Positions 25,255-33,614 of a stretch of 64,000 nucleotides of DNA are shown one piece after another; position 1 is the first letter of the stretch; each line of letters begins with the position of its first letter. The notes below the pieces were generated by a model that was not told the origin of the DNA, searched no databases, and saw nothing but the letters and a program-made list of their open reading frames with translations. Position numbers and translations under genes: made by a program. Origin of the DNA: Vibrio aquaticus (lineage in GTDB: Bacteria; Pseudomonadota; Gammaproteobacteria; Enterobacterales; Vibrionaceae). The stretch covers positions 1,245,300-1,309,299 of the forward strand of contig NZ_RXZH01000001.1 of NCBI RefSeq assembly GCF_003970385.1, written 5' to 3'.

Positions 25255-25871
25255 TGCGTTGCCTCGTTATCCAGTGTTTCTAAGTAGTGATTAAGCTTTT
25301 CAACTTGGCTTGCTTTGTCAAAGTTAACATTGCCAGCGACGAGGGCTTCCAACAGTTTCTGCCATTGGTTTACGTGTATGTCTACACGACCATCTTCTTG
25401 AGCGGTACGGGCCCCAAACAGAGCGAAAGGCGCAAGGTATCTCATACCTGTTAGAGTTGCCATTTGCTCTAATGGATGGAGTAACTCTCGAATCGTGTAG
25501 TGATTGTAACCATCGGTTTGATAAGCATCGGCTTTACCACCGGCAGAGAGTGAACAGAAAAAGTTTTTACCATGAAGGGCGGTACCTTCACTACCATAAG
25601 CGAAGCCGTATTCTAAAACTAAATCTTGCCACTCTTTAAGAATGGCCGGAGTGGAATACCAGTAGAGCGGGAACTGAAAGATAATGGTGTCATGTTCGAC
25701 CAACCTTTGCTGCTCTTTATCGATATTGATGTGGTAAGTCGGGTACTCTTTGTACAAGTCGACAACCGTAACGCCATCCATATTTTGCGCAGCAGTCAAC
25801 AAATGTTGGTTTACTTCTGAGCGGTGTGATGATGGATGAGCGTATAGAACGAGAACCTTATTGTTTGGCAT
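25251..25871 (-). CDS. kefG: Kef ancillary NAD(P)H oxidoreductase (KefG/KefF family)
   Basis: This 206-residue flavodoxin-like protein opens NKVLVLYAHPSSHRSEVNQ (flavin phosphate loop) and has FQFPLYWYSTPAILKEWQDLVL, typical of the KefF/KefG and NQO1 families. These soluble subunits are needed for full Kef activity and reduce quinones. The gene overlaps the kef antiporter start by 4 bases and precedes it, as in known kefGB operons. Confidence 0.88.
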   Translation of the reverse strand: MPNNKVLVLYAHPSSHRSEVNQHLLTAAQNMDGVTVVDLYKEYPTYHINIDKEQQRLVEHDTIIFQFPLYWYSTPAILKEWQDLVLEYGFAYGSEGTALHGKNFFCSLSAGGKADAYQTDGYNHYTIRELLHPLEQMATLTGMRYLAPFALFGARTAQEDGRVDIHVNQWQKLLEALVAGNVNFDKASQVEKLNHYLETLDNEATQ

Positions 25872-25958
25872 ATCCTATCTCTGACTATTGTTTAACGGGG
25901 CTATTCTTGCACAGTGTGCGGTATAACTCTATGGTGTTTTCATCATTACGTTGAATTT

Positions 25959-26579
25959 CTAACGTCGAGTTTGGAAGCTTCGATAAAACTGGTCGCGTAA
26001 ATCGGTGAGCTGTTCCACAACGATGGACGCATGATGATGAAAAGGAGTGTCGTTGCCATGAGTCACCAAACAAGAGGGCATATCGGCATTGAACGCCGCT
26101 TGAAGATCGTAAAGGTAGTCACCAACATACAGGACTTCATAACTGGCTAAGTCCCATTTCTTCGCCAAATATTGCAGTGAATCGGGAGCGGGTTTTGGTG
26201 GAAATTGCTCGCGGGTGATGACCACCGGAATCGACAAACCATTGTGGGCTAATTTGGTGTGGGTTGCTTGTTCACAATTGCGAGTAATGACAGCGGTATG
26301 GAGAGCGTGCGTCTCTATAAACTCTAGCAGTGGTAAACATCCAGGCATTGGATGGGAAGACTGAGCATCTTCTTGTTCATGTTGCAGAATGAGGGCGGAG
26401 GCATATTGCTGTTGCTGAGTGCAATCTAATTGTTCGACATAAGAGAGCAAATCGAGATTGAGTGGACAACCGATTTGCTCTCTTAACCAACGAAAGTCCA
26501 TATCTGAGCTCACTAAGGTATTATCGAGATCAAACACAATGGCTTTGATTTGATCAATATTCAGTGGCACATAAGACAT
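25959..26579 (-). CDS. HAD family hydrolase (phosphoglycolate phosphatase-like)
   Basis: This 206-residue protein has HAD motif I in VFDLDNTLVSS (residues 15-25), motif II in VITRN, motif III lysine in FPPKPAPDSL, and motif IV in YVGDYLYDLQ. These predict a Mg2+-dependent phosphatase with a small helical cap. The substrate is unknown. It starts 13 bases after the glutaredoxin-like gene on the same strand. Confidence 0.88.
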   Translation of the reverse strand: MSYVPLNIDQIKAIVFDLDNTLVSSDMDFRWLREQIGCPLNLDLLSYVEQLDCTQQQQYASALILQHEQEDAQSSHPMPGCLPLLEFIETHALHTAVITRNCEQATHTKLAHNGLSIPVVITREQFPPKPAPDSLQYLAKKWDLASYEVLYVGDYLYDLQAAFNADMPSCLVTHGNDTPFHHHASIVVEQLTDLRDQFYRSFQTRR

Positions 26580-26592
26580 AGACTCTCCTTAG

Positions 26593-26952
26593 TTATGCGA
26601 ATTCTTTCTCCAGATAAGCAACGATATCAGAAGATTCATACATCCATTCTACATTGCCTTCTTTCTCAATTCTTAGGCAAGGAACCTTAATTTTACCACC
26701 ACCGGCTTCCAATTCTGCGCGGTGTGCTTGATCGTTTTTCGCGTCACGTAAATCAAAGCTAACCGATTGACGTTTCATTGCACGGCGCACTTTTACGCAA
26801 AATGGGCACGCTTCAAATTGATACAGTGCGAGTGACTGAGCTTTTTCGTTTGCCGTTTGTTGCGCGTCAGCTGAACGCTTTACGCCTTTTGGTGAAAAAA
26901 CAAAGTTTAGGAGTAAGATAACTCGCCCAAGGAACCAGCGGATAAACTTCAT
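26593..26952 (-). CDS. Membrane-anchored glutaredoxin-like protein
   Basis: This 119-residue protein has an N-terminal hydrophobic segment (residues 4-19) and a glutaredoxin domain with active site CPFC near residues 48-51. It continues KVPCLRIEKEGNVEWMYESSDIVAYL, where VPCL replaces the usual TVP cis-proline region. It is probably a thiol exchanger anchored to the inner membrane; which side the domain faces is not determined. Nearby kef genes and a second glutaredoxin hint at thiol stress (inference). Confidence 0.8.
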   Translation of the reverse strand: MKFIRWFLGRVILLLNFVFSPKGVKRSADAQQTANEKAQSLALYQFEACPFCVKVRRAMKRQSVSFDLRDAKNDQAHRAELEAGGGKIKVPCLRIEKEGNVEWMYESSDIVAYLEKEFA

Positions 26953-27047
26953 ACAAATCCTATTGAATATTATTAAAATCTACGGTGACATTTACGTTAC
27001 GCATTGTAACCGACTTGTGATCATACTTAAACTCAACCTAGCTTAAT

Positions 27048-28637
27048 TTAGTGTTGCTTAATGTGGTGCTGCTTTGTCACTTCGAGCCCCAATCGCTTTG
27101 CCAGCCTGGTTAAATTTGCGCGGTCGGTTTTCAGCTGTCTTGCGGCTTGAGCCCAATTAAACTCGGCCTTGTTGAGCGCTTCGATGATCATTTGGCGTTG
27201 GTAAGCTTCGGTGGACTCTCTTAATCCAAGCGAGGCGTCAATCTCATGGCTTGCTGTAGAGGCTGGAATATCAAGGCTTTGTGGTAGATCGAGTAGTGCC
27301 CTAAGTTCACCAATCTCTTCGGCAGAAATCGTGATCAACTTGCCTCCACGGCCTCGCGCTCTTGCTTTTAGTGCCGCTCGGTTAATCACATGTTCTAACT
27401 CTCTCACATTGCCTGGCCAGTTGTATTGTGACAGTACCATCTGTGCTTCTTTGCCTAGTTTGATCTGAACAATGCCAAGTTTTCGTCGCGCTTGCTCTAG
27501 GAAATAGCCAGCCAGAAGAACGATGTCACCGTTACGTTCACGTAAGGTCGGGACAGTGATAGGGTAAACACTCAAACGGTGGAAGAGATCTGATCGAAAA
27601 CGGCCTTCTGCGACTTCTTCTTTTAGATCTCGATTGGTGGCAGCCAATACGCGCACATCAATCGTTTCAACCTTGTCTTGTCCGACAGGCTGAATTTCGT
27701 TGTTTTGCAGCGCACGGAGGATCTTACTTTGCGCAGCCAAAGGCAATTCACCGATTTCGTCAAGAAACAGTGTGCCACCATCGGCAAGGGCAAACTTACC
27801 TAAGCGTGATTTCTCAGCGCCAGTGAAGGCGCCTTTAACGTGTCCAAACAGTTCACTCTCAACCAAATTCTCAGGGATCGCTGCGCAGTTTACATAGACC
27901 AAAGGGTGTTTCTTTCGTGGTGAAAGGTGGTGGAGGCTTCTCGCCACCAACTCTTTACCAACCCCGGTCTCTCCATGGATAAGAATATTGAAGTTAGAAG
28001 GGGCAACAACCTCAATATCTGCCTTAAGGTTTTGCATCGCAGAGCTATCACCAATGATCTCGCCACCATCGCGATCCCATGATTCTTCGTTTAACTCTTC
28101 AAATCTTTGCTGTGTCTGCTTGGCTTGTTGTTCCAGTTGGCTCACAGACAGGGCCACCTTAAGCGTTGATGCTGCAATGGCAGAAAGGGCCTCTAGGCTA
28201 CGAGTGGGGATCTGTTCAAACACGCCCGGCGATAGGCTATCTAACGTAAGGACACCCAGTAATTTGTCTGAATAGATAAGTGGGAGCCCCATGCAGGAGT
28301 GCATAGGCAGATCGCCCTCATAATCGAGAAGCAGGTTATCGAAAGGATCGGGTAATTCACTGTCAGCATCGAATCTTACCGCCGTTTTAGACGCGCATAT
28401 TTCGGCAAACCTTGGGTGCTCAGCAATCTTGAAACGTCGCCCTAGCGTGTCACGAGTTAAGCCTTGCATTGCGAGTGGAACGAGGGTGTCTCCTTGCAGA
28501 GAGAGTAAAGCGACACAGTCACACTGAATCGCCTTTCGAATCGCATCGAGCAGGCTATTGAAACGGTCTTGTTCATTATCACCACGCGCGAGCCCGATGG
28601 TCATATCGATCAGAGTAGAGACAGAGATATCTTGCAT
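27048..28637 (-). CDS. norR: Nitric oxide-sensing activator NorR
   Basis: This 529-residue sigma-54 activator has an N-terminal GAF domain (residues 1-170), an AAA+ domain with Walker A GETGVGKE and the sigma-54 loop GAFTGA, and a C-terminal Fis-type helix-turn-helix ([24 protein letters not shown]). In NorR the GAF domain binds NO through a non-haem iron. It faces hmp, and two GTCA-N3-TGAC sites plus a -24/-12 promoter lie between, consistent with it activating hmp. Confidence 0.93.
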   Translation of the reverse strand: MQDISVSTLIDMTIGLARGDNEQDRFNSLLDAIRKAIQCDCVALLSLQGDTLVPLAMQGLTRDTLGRRFKIAEHPRFAEICASKTAVRFDADSELPDPFDNLLLDYEGDLPMHSCMGLPLIYSDKLLGVLTLDSLSPGVFEQIPTRSLEALSAIAASTLKVALSVSQLEQQAKQTQQRFEELNEESWDRDGGEIIGDSSAMQNLKADIEVVAPSNFNILIHGETGVGKELVARSLHHLSPRKKHPLVYVNCAAIPENLVESELFGHVKGAFTGAEKSRLGKFALADGGTLFLDEIGELPLAAQSKILRALQNNEIQPVGQDKVETIDVRVLAATNRDLKEEVAEGRFRSDLFHRLSVYPITVPTLRERNGDIVLLAGYFLEQARRKLGIVQIKLGKEAQMVLSQYNWPGNVRELEHVINRAALKARARGRGGKLITISAEEIGELRALLDLPQSLDIPASTASHEIDASLGLRESTEAYQRQMIIEALNKAEFNWAQAARQLKTDRANLTRLAKRLGLEVTKQHHIKQH

Positions 28638-28715
28638 GTGAGTCCACTTTTTCTTTCAGATTACGTCTATGCTTTAGAATTAAACACACTGGCTGTGATA
28701 AAACAACTTTTTAGT

Positions 28716-28726
28716 GTCATTATGAC
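28716..28726. promoter_or_regulatory. NorR enhancer site 1
   Basis: GTCATTATGAC is a perfect GTCA-N3-TGAC palindrome, matching the known NorR core GT-N7-AC. It lies 24 bases centre-to-centre from site 2 and about 80-90 bases upstream of the sigma-54 promoter of hmp. Confidence 0.8.
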
Positions 28727-28739
28727 TTGATTTTTGTGG

Positions 28740-28750
28740 GTCAAAATGAC
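28740..28750. promoter_or_regulatory. NorR enhancer site 2
   Basis: GTCAAAATGAC is a second perfect GTCA-N3-TGAC palindrome. E. coli norVW has three such sites; only two clear ones are visible here. Confidence 0.8.
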
Positions 28751-28803
28751 ATGAATATTAATCAAAAAGCGATAATTTCCAATTGTTTACAGGGTTTTAA
28801 TTA

Positions 28804-28820
28804 TTGGCACTGTTCCTGCT
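28804..28820 (+). promoter_or_regulatory. Sigma-54 (-24/-12) promoter of hmp
   Basis: TTGGCACTGTTCCTGCT has GG and GC separated by the required 10 bases and matches TGGCAC-N5-TTGCA at the key positions. It lies about 42 bases before the hmp ATG, downstream of the two NorR sites. Confidence 0.8.
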
Positions 28821-28861
28821 ATATGGAAGTGAAATCAAATAATAACGAGGAGAAAGCTCCA

Positions 28862-30037
28862 ATGCTTAACAACCAACATATTGAAATCGTAAAAAGCACT
28901 ATTCCGCTCTTGGAGTCAGCGGGGCCTGCATTAACTCAACATTTTTACCAAAGAATGTTCTCTCATAACCCTGAGCTGAAAGACATTTTCAATATGACGC
29001 ATCAAAAGACTGGGCGTCAAAGCGTGGCACTGTTTGAAGCGGTCGCGGCGTATGCGAAAAACATTGAAAACTTAGCAGCCTTGACGACGGCTGTTGAGCG
29101 TATTGCCCACAAACACACCAGCTTCAATATCCAAGCCGAGCACTACCAAATCGTAGGCCATCACTTAATCGAAACATTGCGCGAATTAGCACCGGAAGCG
29201 TTTACCAGTGAAGTCGAAGAGGCTTGGACTGCGGCTTATCTGTTTTTGGCGCAAATCTTTATTGATCGTGAAGGCGAACTCTATTTGCAGCGCCGTCAGG
29301 CTGTGGGTGGCTGGGCGAACGCAAGACGCTTTATTGTGAGTCAAAAAACGGCAGAGTCAGAGTTTGTGACTAGCTTTGTATTGACTCCGGAAGATGGCGA
29401 ACCGGTATTGGACTATCTACCGGGCCAGTATATTGGTATCGAAGTAAAACCAACCGCTGGCGAACACAATGAAATTCGTCAATACTCGCTGTCGCAAAAG
29501 CCAAATGGTGAGTCATACCGAATCTCGGTTAAGCGAGAAAGTGGCGAATTTAAAGGATTGGTGTCTAACTATCTGCATGATGAAATCGCAGAAGGTGATG
29601 TAGTCAACCTTTACCCACCAGCGGGCGACTTCTTCTATCAAGAGAAGAGCCAACCTGTTGTATTGATCTCGGCGGGTGTCGGCGCTACGCCAATGCAAGC
29701 CATGCTTCAAACACTGGCCGATCAAAACAAAGCCAATGTGACAGTCATGTACGCATGTAATAACGACCAACAACACACGTTTAAGAAGCAGACGGCAGAA
29801 GTGGCATTAGAAAACAACTGGCCTTCATACAGCTGGTACTTAAATGATACAGGCGCAGATTTTAGCGGTGAGCTAGATGCCAACCTCATCGCACGAGAGC
29901 TTCCATTGGATAACGGTGATTTCTATCTATGTGGCCCAGTAGGCTTTATGGAATCTGTCGTTAAACAGTTGGAAGGACTGGGTGTTGAACGATCTCGTGT
30001 TCACTATGAAGTGTTCGGTCCTCATACTTATTTGTAA
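28862..30037 (+). CDS. hmp: Flavohemoglobin Hmp (NO dioxygenase)
   Basis: This 391-residue enzyme oxidises NO to nitrate with O2 and NAD(P)H. The globin domain (residues 1-140) shows Tyr29, Gln53 and proximal His85 at the family positions. Then come an FAD domain (RQYSLSQ near residue 205) and an NAD domain (LISAGVGATPMQAML near residue 270). The ATG at 28862 is chosen, with GAGGAGAAA before it; the open frame extends 45 codons upstream but through the promoter and NorR site. Control by NorR/sigma-54 fits the sites upstream. Confidence 0.95.
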   Translation: MLNNQHIEIVKSTIPLLESAGPALTQHFYQRMFSHNPELKDIFNMTHQKTGRQSVALFEAVAAYAKNIENLAALTTAVERIAHKHTSFNIQAEHYQIVGHHLIETLRELAPEAFTSEVEEAWTAAYLFLAQIFIDREGELYLQRRQAVGGWANARRFIVSQKTAESEFVTSFVLTPEDGEPVLDYLPGQYIGIEVKPTAGEHNEIRQYSLSQKPNGESYRISVKRESGEFKGLVSNYLHDEIAEGDVVNLYPPAGDFFYQEKSQPVVLISAGVGATPMQAMLQTLADQNKANVTVMYACNNDQQHTFKKQTAEVALENNWPSYSWYLNDTGADFSGELDANLIARELPLDNGDFYLCGPVGFMESVVKQLEGLGVERSRVHYEVFGPHTYL

Positions 30038-30090
30038 TTTCACCTGTGAAGGTTTGAACTAAGAACGTAAACCTACCACCAACTCTACCT

Positions 30091-30119
30091 AGGCCCTTTA
30101 TCGTTAAAGGGCCTTTTTT
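30091..30119 (+). terminator. Terminator of hmp
   Basis: AGGCCCTTTA and TAAAGGGCCT form a 10-bp stem with a 4-base loop followed by six T. Confidence 0.92.
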
Positions 30120-30120
30120 G

Positions 30121-30136
30121 TGTTCTTTAAAGAACA
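30121..30136. promoter_or_regulatory. Perfect 16-bp palindrome
   Basis: TGTTCTTTAAAGAACA is a perfect palindrome directly after the hmp terminator and 11 bases before the ATG at 30147. It may be an operator of the CHASE4-PAS gene. No regulator is assigned. Confidence 0.4.
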
Positions 30137-30146
30137 TACTAATAGA

Positions 30147-31580
30147 ATGTTATCCTGTATAGTTCAAGGGTCATTAATCTATAGGTGCTTCGACTTGCTT
30201 GGTTCAACTGAAAAACGATTGCTTGTAATTTTTCTTGCAGTAACGACGTTTGTGCTCGGTGCGATAACCGTTGCTTCTTATTACTTAGAACGACATGAAC
30301 ACACGGCCCGCCAATTTCAAGAGAACGAGAGTAAGTCTGTCCTAGGCTTAAGGTTACTCGGCTACCAGCTCGATCAGCTGAGCATCATCGCTCATGATTA
30401 CGCATTTTGGGACGAGACCTACCAATACATTGAAGGCCGCAATGAGCCGTTTTTTGTTGAAAACTTTGATGTTCAGTTACTTGATACACTGCATATAGCC
30501 GGTGTAGCTATACTCAATAATGCTAACGAAACAATAGCGACCAGCGCCAATATCTCGGGCTTTGATGACATTTCTTTTCACGAGCATTTATATGATGTAA
30601 AGCATGATGTGGATGATATACCTTATCAAGGCATCATGTTCCATAATGAGAGCTTATTCCTTTTCGCCAGCGCTCCGATCAAAAGCACCAACCTTAATTT
30701 TCCGTCAAATGGGCGATTGTTGTTCTTCAAACAGATCAACCAAAAAACAATGTCAGGGATTTCAGAGCTAATTGGTGACAAATTTCGCATTGTGACTAAG
30801 ACGGAAGAGACTCAGTTCTTCACGTTTATTGCTCAGACCCGTTGGCAAATGTTTACCGAGCAACAAAGTCTTGAGCAGAATACTATGCAAGGAACGTATG
30901 TGATTGCTCAGGACAATCGAGACAGAGTTCCTTTAGAGATTCAAGTGCACAGTGCGATGGAGGCTCCGTCTTGGCAAGAGCATATTTTGCATTCTGCAGC
31001 CCCTATGACGGCGATTTTGATTACGCCGATCCTGATGATTGTCTTGCTTCGAAAGTACATCACGCGCCCACTTCAAGAACTGATCCGTTGGTTAAACCAA
31101 GTTGATGGCTCACAGCTTGCTGAAGAGTTGAAACCGTTCAAACACGCGGGAAATGGTGAAGTCGGGGAGCTGAGTGAAAAGTTCAGTAGCATCTATAACA
31201 ACTTGTACCAACAACACCAGTTTAGTCAGCTGTTGCTTTACTCTATCAGTGACGTGATCTTTACGGTCGATCACTTAGGGAACATTGATTACTGTAACCC
31301 GGCCGCGACGGAATGGCTGAATGTGAGTGCAAATCAGCTGTACGGTCAAAGTTTTGAGTTTCTTATCTCCAATATGTCGCAAGATACACCAAGCCCTGCA
31401 AACTGGCTCTATCGTGCGATCCACAGTGCGAGTGAATACAGCGGCATTTCGCTGATTCGTAAGTTCGGAGAATCGTCTCAAGAAGAGTGGATGGAAGTTC
31501 AAGTGAGCCCAATGATCAAAGCGGATGATGAGCCAGCGGGTGCGCTGATTGTTCTGAGATCGAAATCAGACTATGTCTAA
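30147..31580 (+). CDS. CHASE4-HAMP-PAS membrane protein without an output domain
   Basis: This protein of about 477 residues has a membrane segment near residues 24-44, a CHASE4-like extracytoplasmic domain (HDYAFWDETYQYIEG and a later GIMFHNESLFLFASAPI), a second membrane segment near residue 290, a HAMP region and a C-terminal PAS domain (SISDVIFTVDHLGNIDYCNPAA). It ends after the PAS fold with no kinase, GGDEF, EAL or methyl-accepting part. It probably senses an external ligand and acts on a partner. The start is uncertain: ATG 30147 is used, but later TTG codons are possible. Confidence 0.7.
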   Translation: MLSCIVQGSLIYRCFDLLGSTEKRLLVIFLAVTTFVLGAITVASYYLERHEHTARQFQENESKSVLGLRLLGYQLDQLSIIAHDYAFWDETYQYIEGRNEPFFVENFDVQLLDTLHIAGVAILNNANETIATSANISGFDDISFHEHLYDVKHDVDDIPYQGIMFHNESLFLFASAPIKSTNLNFPSNGRLLFFKQINQKTMSGISELIGDKFRIVTKTEETQFFTFIAQTRWQMFTEQQSLEQNTMQGTYVIAQDNRDRVPLEIQVHSAMEAPSWQEHILHSAAPMTAILITPILMIVLLRKYITRPLQELIRWLNQVDGSQLAEELKPFKHAGNGEVGELSEKFSSIYNNLYQQHQFSQLLLYSISDVIFTVDHLGNIDYCNPAATEWLNVSANQLYGQSFEFLISNMSQDTPSPANWLYRAIHSASEYSGISLIRKFGESSQEEWMEVQVSPMIKADDEPAGALIVLRSKSDYV

Positions 31581-31587
31581 TGAACAA

Positions 31588-31621
31588 ACCACTAGTGTAT
31601 GGAAAGCCATTCACTAGTGGT
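31588..31621. terminator. Hairpin between convergent genes
   Basis: ACCACTAGTG and CACTAGTGGT pair, and the stem continues with ATGG/CCAT after one mismatch, around an AAAG loop. It lies between the stop codons of two convergent genes. Confidence 0.65.
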
Positions 31622-31629
31622 GAGTAATG

Positions 31630-32169
31630 TTAACCAAATAAGCGTTTAATCAGAGCCATGACTTTCGACTCTGACTTTTCCTGAATAGGAGAACGCTCCA
31701 CTCCAAGATAGTAACTCTCTAGAAACTGAGCGCGCAGCTCATGAGTGGGAGACTGAAGCATTGGACTTAGCAGTTCAGCGGTATTGAATGCGTGATCATT
31801 GGCTAAACTGAAATCCATTCGCAAATACCCCTGCAGATACACCCACAAATGAGTGACAAGAGAAAGCTGTTGGCTACCAAGCTCATCAAATTTATGGCTG
31901 TGTTCTGGGCCAACTTTTTCATCGATCAACTGACGCATAGCCGATGCTGACTCTGCATAAGAGGTGACGGATGATGTCTCTTCGATATGCAGTTTTGTGA
32001 GTAAGCCGAGCAGGTGATTAATGGGTTTGATATCCGGTTTGTTGCTAAGAACTCGAGCATAAAAATCACTGTGTTTGTCGCACAGTAATTGCCAATTTTT
32101 GCCATCATTCGCCACACTCGGAATTGAGTCTGCTTGAATCGCTTTCAGTTGAGCTTCGAGCTTAGTCAT
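31630..32169 (-). CDS. Hypothetical helical protein following yaeQ
   Basis: This 179-residue protein is predicted mainly helical, without signal peptide or membrane segment. It opens MTKLEAQLKAIQADSIPSV and ends in a basic VMALIKRLFG. I do not recognise a family. Its start overlaps the yaeQ-like gene by 8 bases, so the two are translationally coupled and probably act together. Confidence 0.65.
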   Translation of the reverse strand: MTKLEAQLKAIQADSIPSVANDGKNWQLLCDKHSDFYARVLSNKPDIKPINHLLGLLTKLHIEETSSVTSYAESASAMRQLIDEKVGPEHSHKFDELGSQQLSLVTHLWVYLQGYLRMDFSLANDHAFNTAELLSPMLQSPTHELRAQFLESYYLGVERSPIQEKSESKVMALIKRLFG

Positions 32170-32701
32170 TCGATTGAAGCGTCTCTAATGTGATTTCATG
32201 AGAGCCGTTGTCGGAGTCTACGAAAAGGCTGTTGCCCGTGATCATCACTGATAAGTCCATGGTCCTTGCCACGGTTTCAGACAGCGCTTCAATGGCTGCT
32301 GGGTCAAAGCGGTGGATATTGACCTTATATTGGTGAGACTTGTTTTTAGTCTGCTCCCACCATACGTCTGACTTGCTATTGAATGAGAACACATCAACTG
32401 CTGGTGCTAGGCGACAAGCCTTTTTCATGCGGTCCAAAGACGGTTCGCCAATATCAACCCAAAGTTGAATTTGATCATCGAGCGATTTAACCCAAAGGTC
32501 CGGTTCTTCGGTGGTCGAAAGTCCTTTTGTTAGCGCCAGTTCTGGTTGCCATTTCACACAGAATGCCAACACGCGAGCCATCATGCGAGGTACGGTTTCC
32601 GAAGGATGCTGTGCAACCGTCAATTGAGTCGAGTCATAAATGTCACGGTTGGTGTCAGATAGGGAAATACGGAACTTATAGATAGTGGGTTTGAGAGCCA
32701 T
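32162..32701 (-). CDS. yaeQ: YaeQ family protein
   Basis: This 179-residue protein opens MALKPTIYKFRISLSDTNR and contains EPDLWVKSLDDQIQLWVDIGEP, features of the YaeQ family, whose fold resembles PD-(D/E)xK nucleases. In E. coli YaeQ was reported to suppress RfaH loss, with later doubts. It overlaps an unrecognised gene by 8 bases. Confidence 0.88.
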   Translation of the reverse strand: MALKPTIYKFRISLSDTNRDIYDSTQLTVAQHPSETVPRMMARVLAFCVKWQPELALTKGLSTTEEPDLWVKSLDDQIQLWVDIGEPSLDRMKKACRLAPAVDVFSFNSKSDVWWEQTKNKSHQYKVNIHRFDPAAIEALSETVARTMDLSVMITGNSLFVDSDNGSHEITLETLQSND

Positions 32702-32722
32702 AAAACAACTTATATATAAAAA

Positions 32723-32747
32723 AATAGCCAGCGTAATGCTGGCTATT
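32723..32747 (-). terminator. Terminator of the cold-shock gene
   Basis: AATAGCCAGC and GCTGGCTATT form a 10-bp stem with a 5-base loop. On the minus strand it is followed by TTTTTTATATA. Confidence 0.85.
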
Positions 32748-32769
32748 GTAAATCTTTAGTACTTAAGAA

Positions 32770-32982
32770 TTAAAGTACTTTAATGTTCTCAGCTTGAGGG
32801 CCTTTTTGGCCAGTAGTCACAACGAACTCAACTTTCTGACCTTCAACTAGAGTGCGGAAACCGTCACCTGTGATTGCAGAGAAGTGAGCGAAAACGTCTG
32901 GACCGTTTTCTTGTTGGATGAAACCGAAACCTTTAGTTTCGTTGAACCATTTTACTGTACCAGTAACAGTGTTAGACATAAC
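32770..32982 (-). CDS. CspA-family cold-shock protein
   Basis: This 70-residue nucleic-acid-binding protein has [16 protein letters not shown] (RNP1) and DVFAHFSAI (RNP2). It is an RNA chaperone of the CspA family. The ATG at 32982 is chosen because homologues start [12 protein letters not shown]. The open frame running another 66 codons upstream is probably the long untranslated leader (32983-33180) usual for cold-shock mRNAs. Confidence 0.93.
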   Translation of the reverse strand, partial: VMSNTVTGTVKWFNETKGFGFIQQENGPDVFAHFSAITGDGFRTLVEGQKVEFVVTTGQKGPQAENIKVL

Positions 32983-33346
32983 GTATATCCTTGATAAATC
33001 ATGTAAAAGCCATACGGCATTGATAGCGTGGAAAAGGAGATTGCTATAGTGCACGACGTTACGGAAGATATCGATAAACCTAACGGAACGGCGAAAGTAA
33101 ACAAGTACCGTTTTCAAGCTGATAATCAGTCTAAAGAGACGTGCAACTAAGTCAATAACAAGCGAGGGATTTTTGACCATGATGCAAAGGTTTTCGTTAG
33201 AAATTTGCGCTAGGTATTATTTCGATAATTTTGCTGATACATCTATAAATCGTGTAATATTTGTTCTGAAGACTTTTAGAGTTATTACTAATAAATATCA
33301 TATTAGATCAACACCAAACAGGTTTTAACAAACCCTCGGAGGCCAT

Positions 33347-33559
33347 ATGGCAAAGCAAAAACGGTTGAAGCACCAAGAGAGTGCAACAGTCGACATCGAG
33401 ACGGAACTAGGGCGTGGCCAAATCAACGATAATGCACTGAAAGCGGCGGTAACCAGTCAACTATTTCGGATTAGAGTAGAGAAAGCGAAAAAAGGGAAAG
33501 GCAGTTTTAAACGAAACATGAAACATAGAGGCAAAGAGCCCTATTCAAAAGCCGCTTAA
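33347..33559 (+). CDS. arfA: Alternative ribosome-rescue factor ArfA
   Basis: This 70-residue protein contains [22 protein letters not shown] followed by KKGKGSFKR, matching the ArfA core (GQIKDNA...LFRQRVEK.KKGKGS). ArfA rescues ribosomes stalled on mRNAs without a stop codon by recruiting release factor RF2. A 17-bp hairpin spans the last codons and stop codon, as in species where the arfA mRNA itself is made non-stop and the protein is degraded by tmRNA. GGAGG precedes the ATG. Confidence 0.88.
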   Translation: MAKQKRLKHQESATVDIETELGRGQINDNALKAAVTSQLFRIRVEKAKKGKGSFKRNMKHRGKEPYSKAA

Positions 33560-33585
33560 ATAGCGTGGTTTGAATAGGGCTCTTT
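33533..33585 (+). promoter_or_regulatory. arfA: Hairpin spanning the arfA stop codon
   Basis: The arms 33533-33549 and 33569-33585 are perfectly complementary over 17 bp (AAAGAGCCCTATTCAAA and its complement). The TAA stop (33557-33559) lies in the 19-base loop region, which can pair further. The T-tract after it is weak (TTTCTATT). Cleavage by RNase III or termination here would remove the stop codon, giving the non-stop message known for arfA in E. coli. The cleavage itself is inferred. Confidence 0.75.
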
Positions 33586-33614
33586 CTATTAGGCGTTAAG
33601 AGCGTTGGCTTTGA

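Noticed and set aside
28727..28861. N-terminal extension of Hmp by 45 codons
   Set aside because: It would read through a NorR site and the sigma-54 promoter; the start at 28862 puts Tyr29, Gln53 and His85 at family positions.
32983..33180. N-terminal extension of the cold-shock protein
   Set aside because: CspA proteins are about 70 residues; the stretch fits the long untranslated leader of cold-shock mRNAs.
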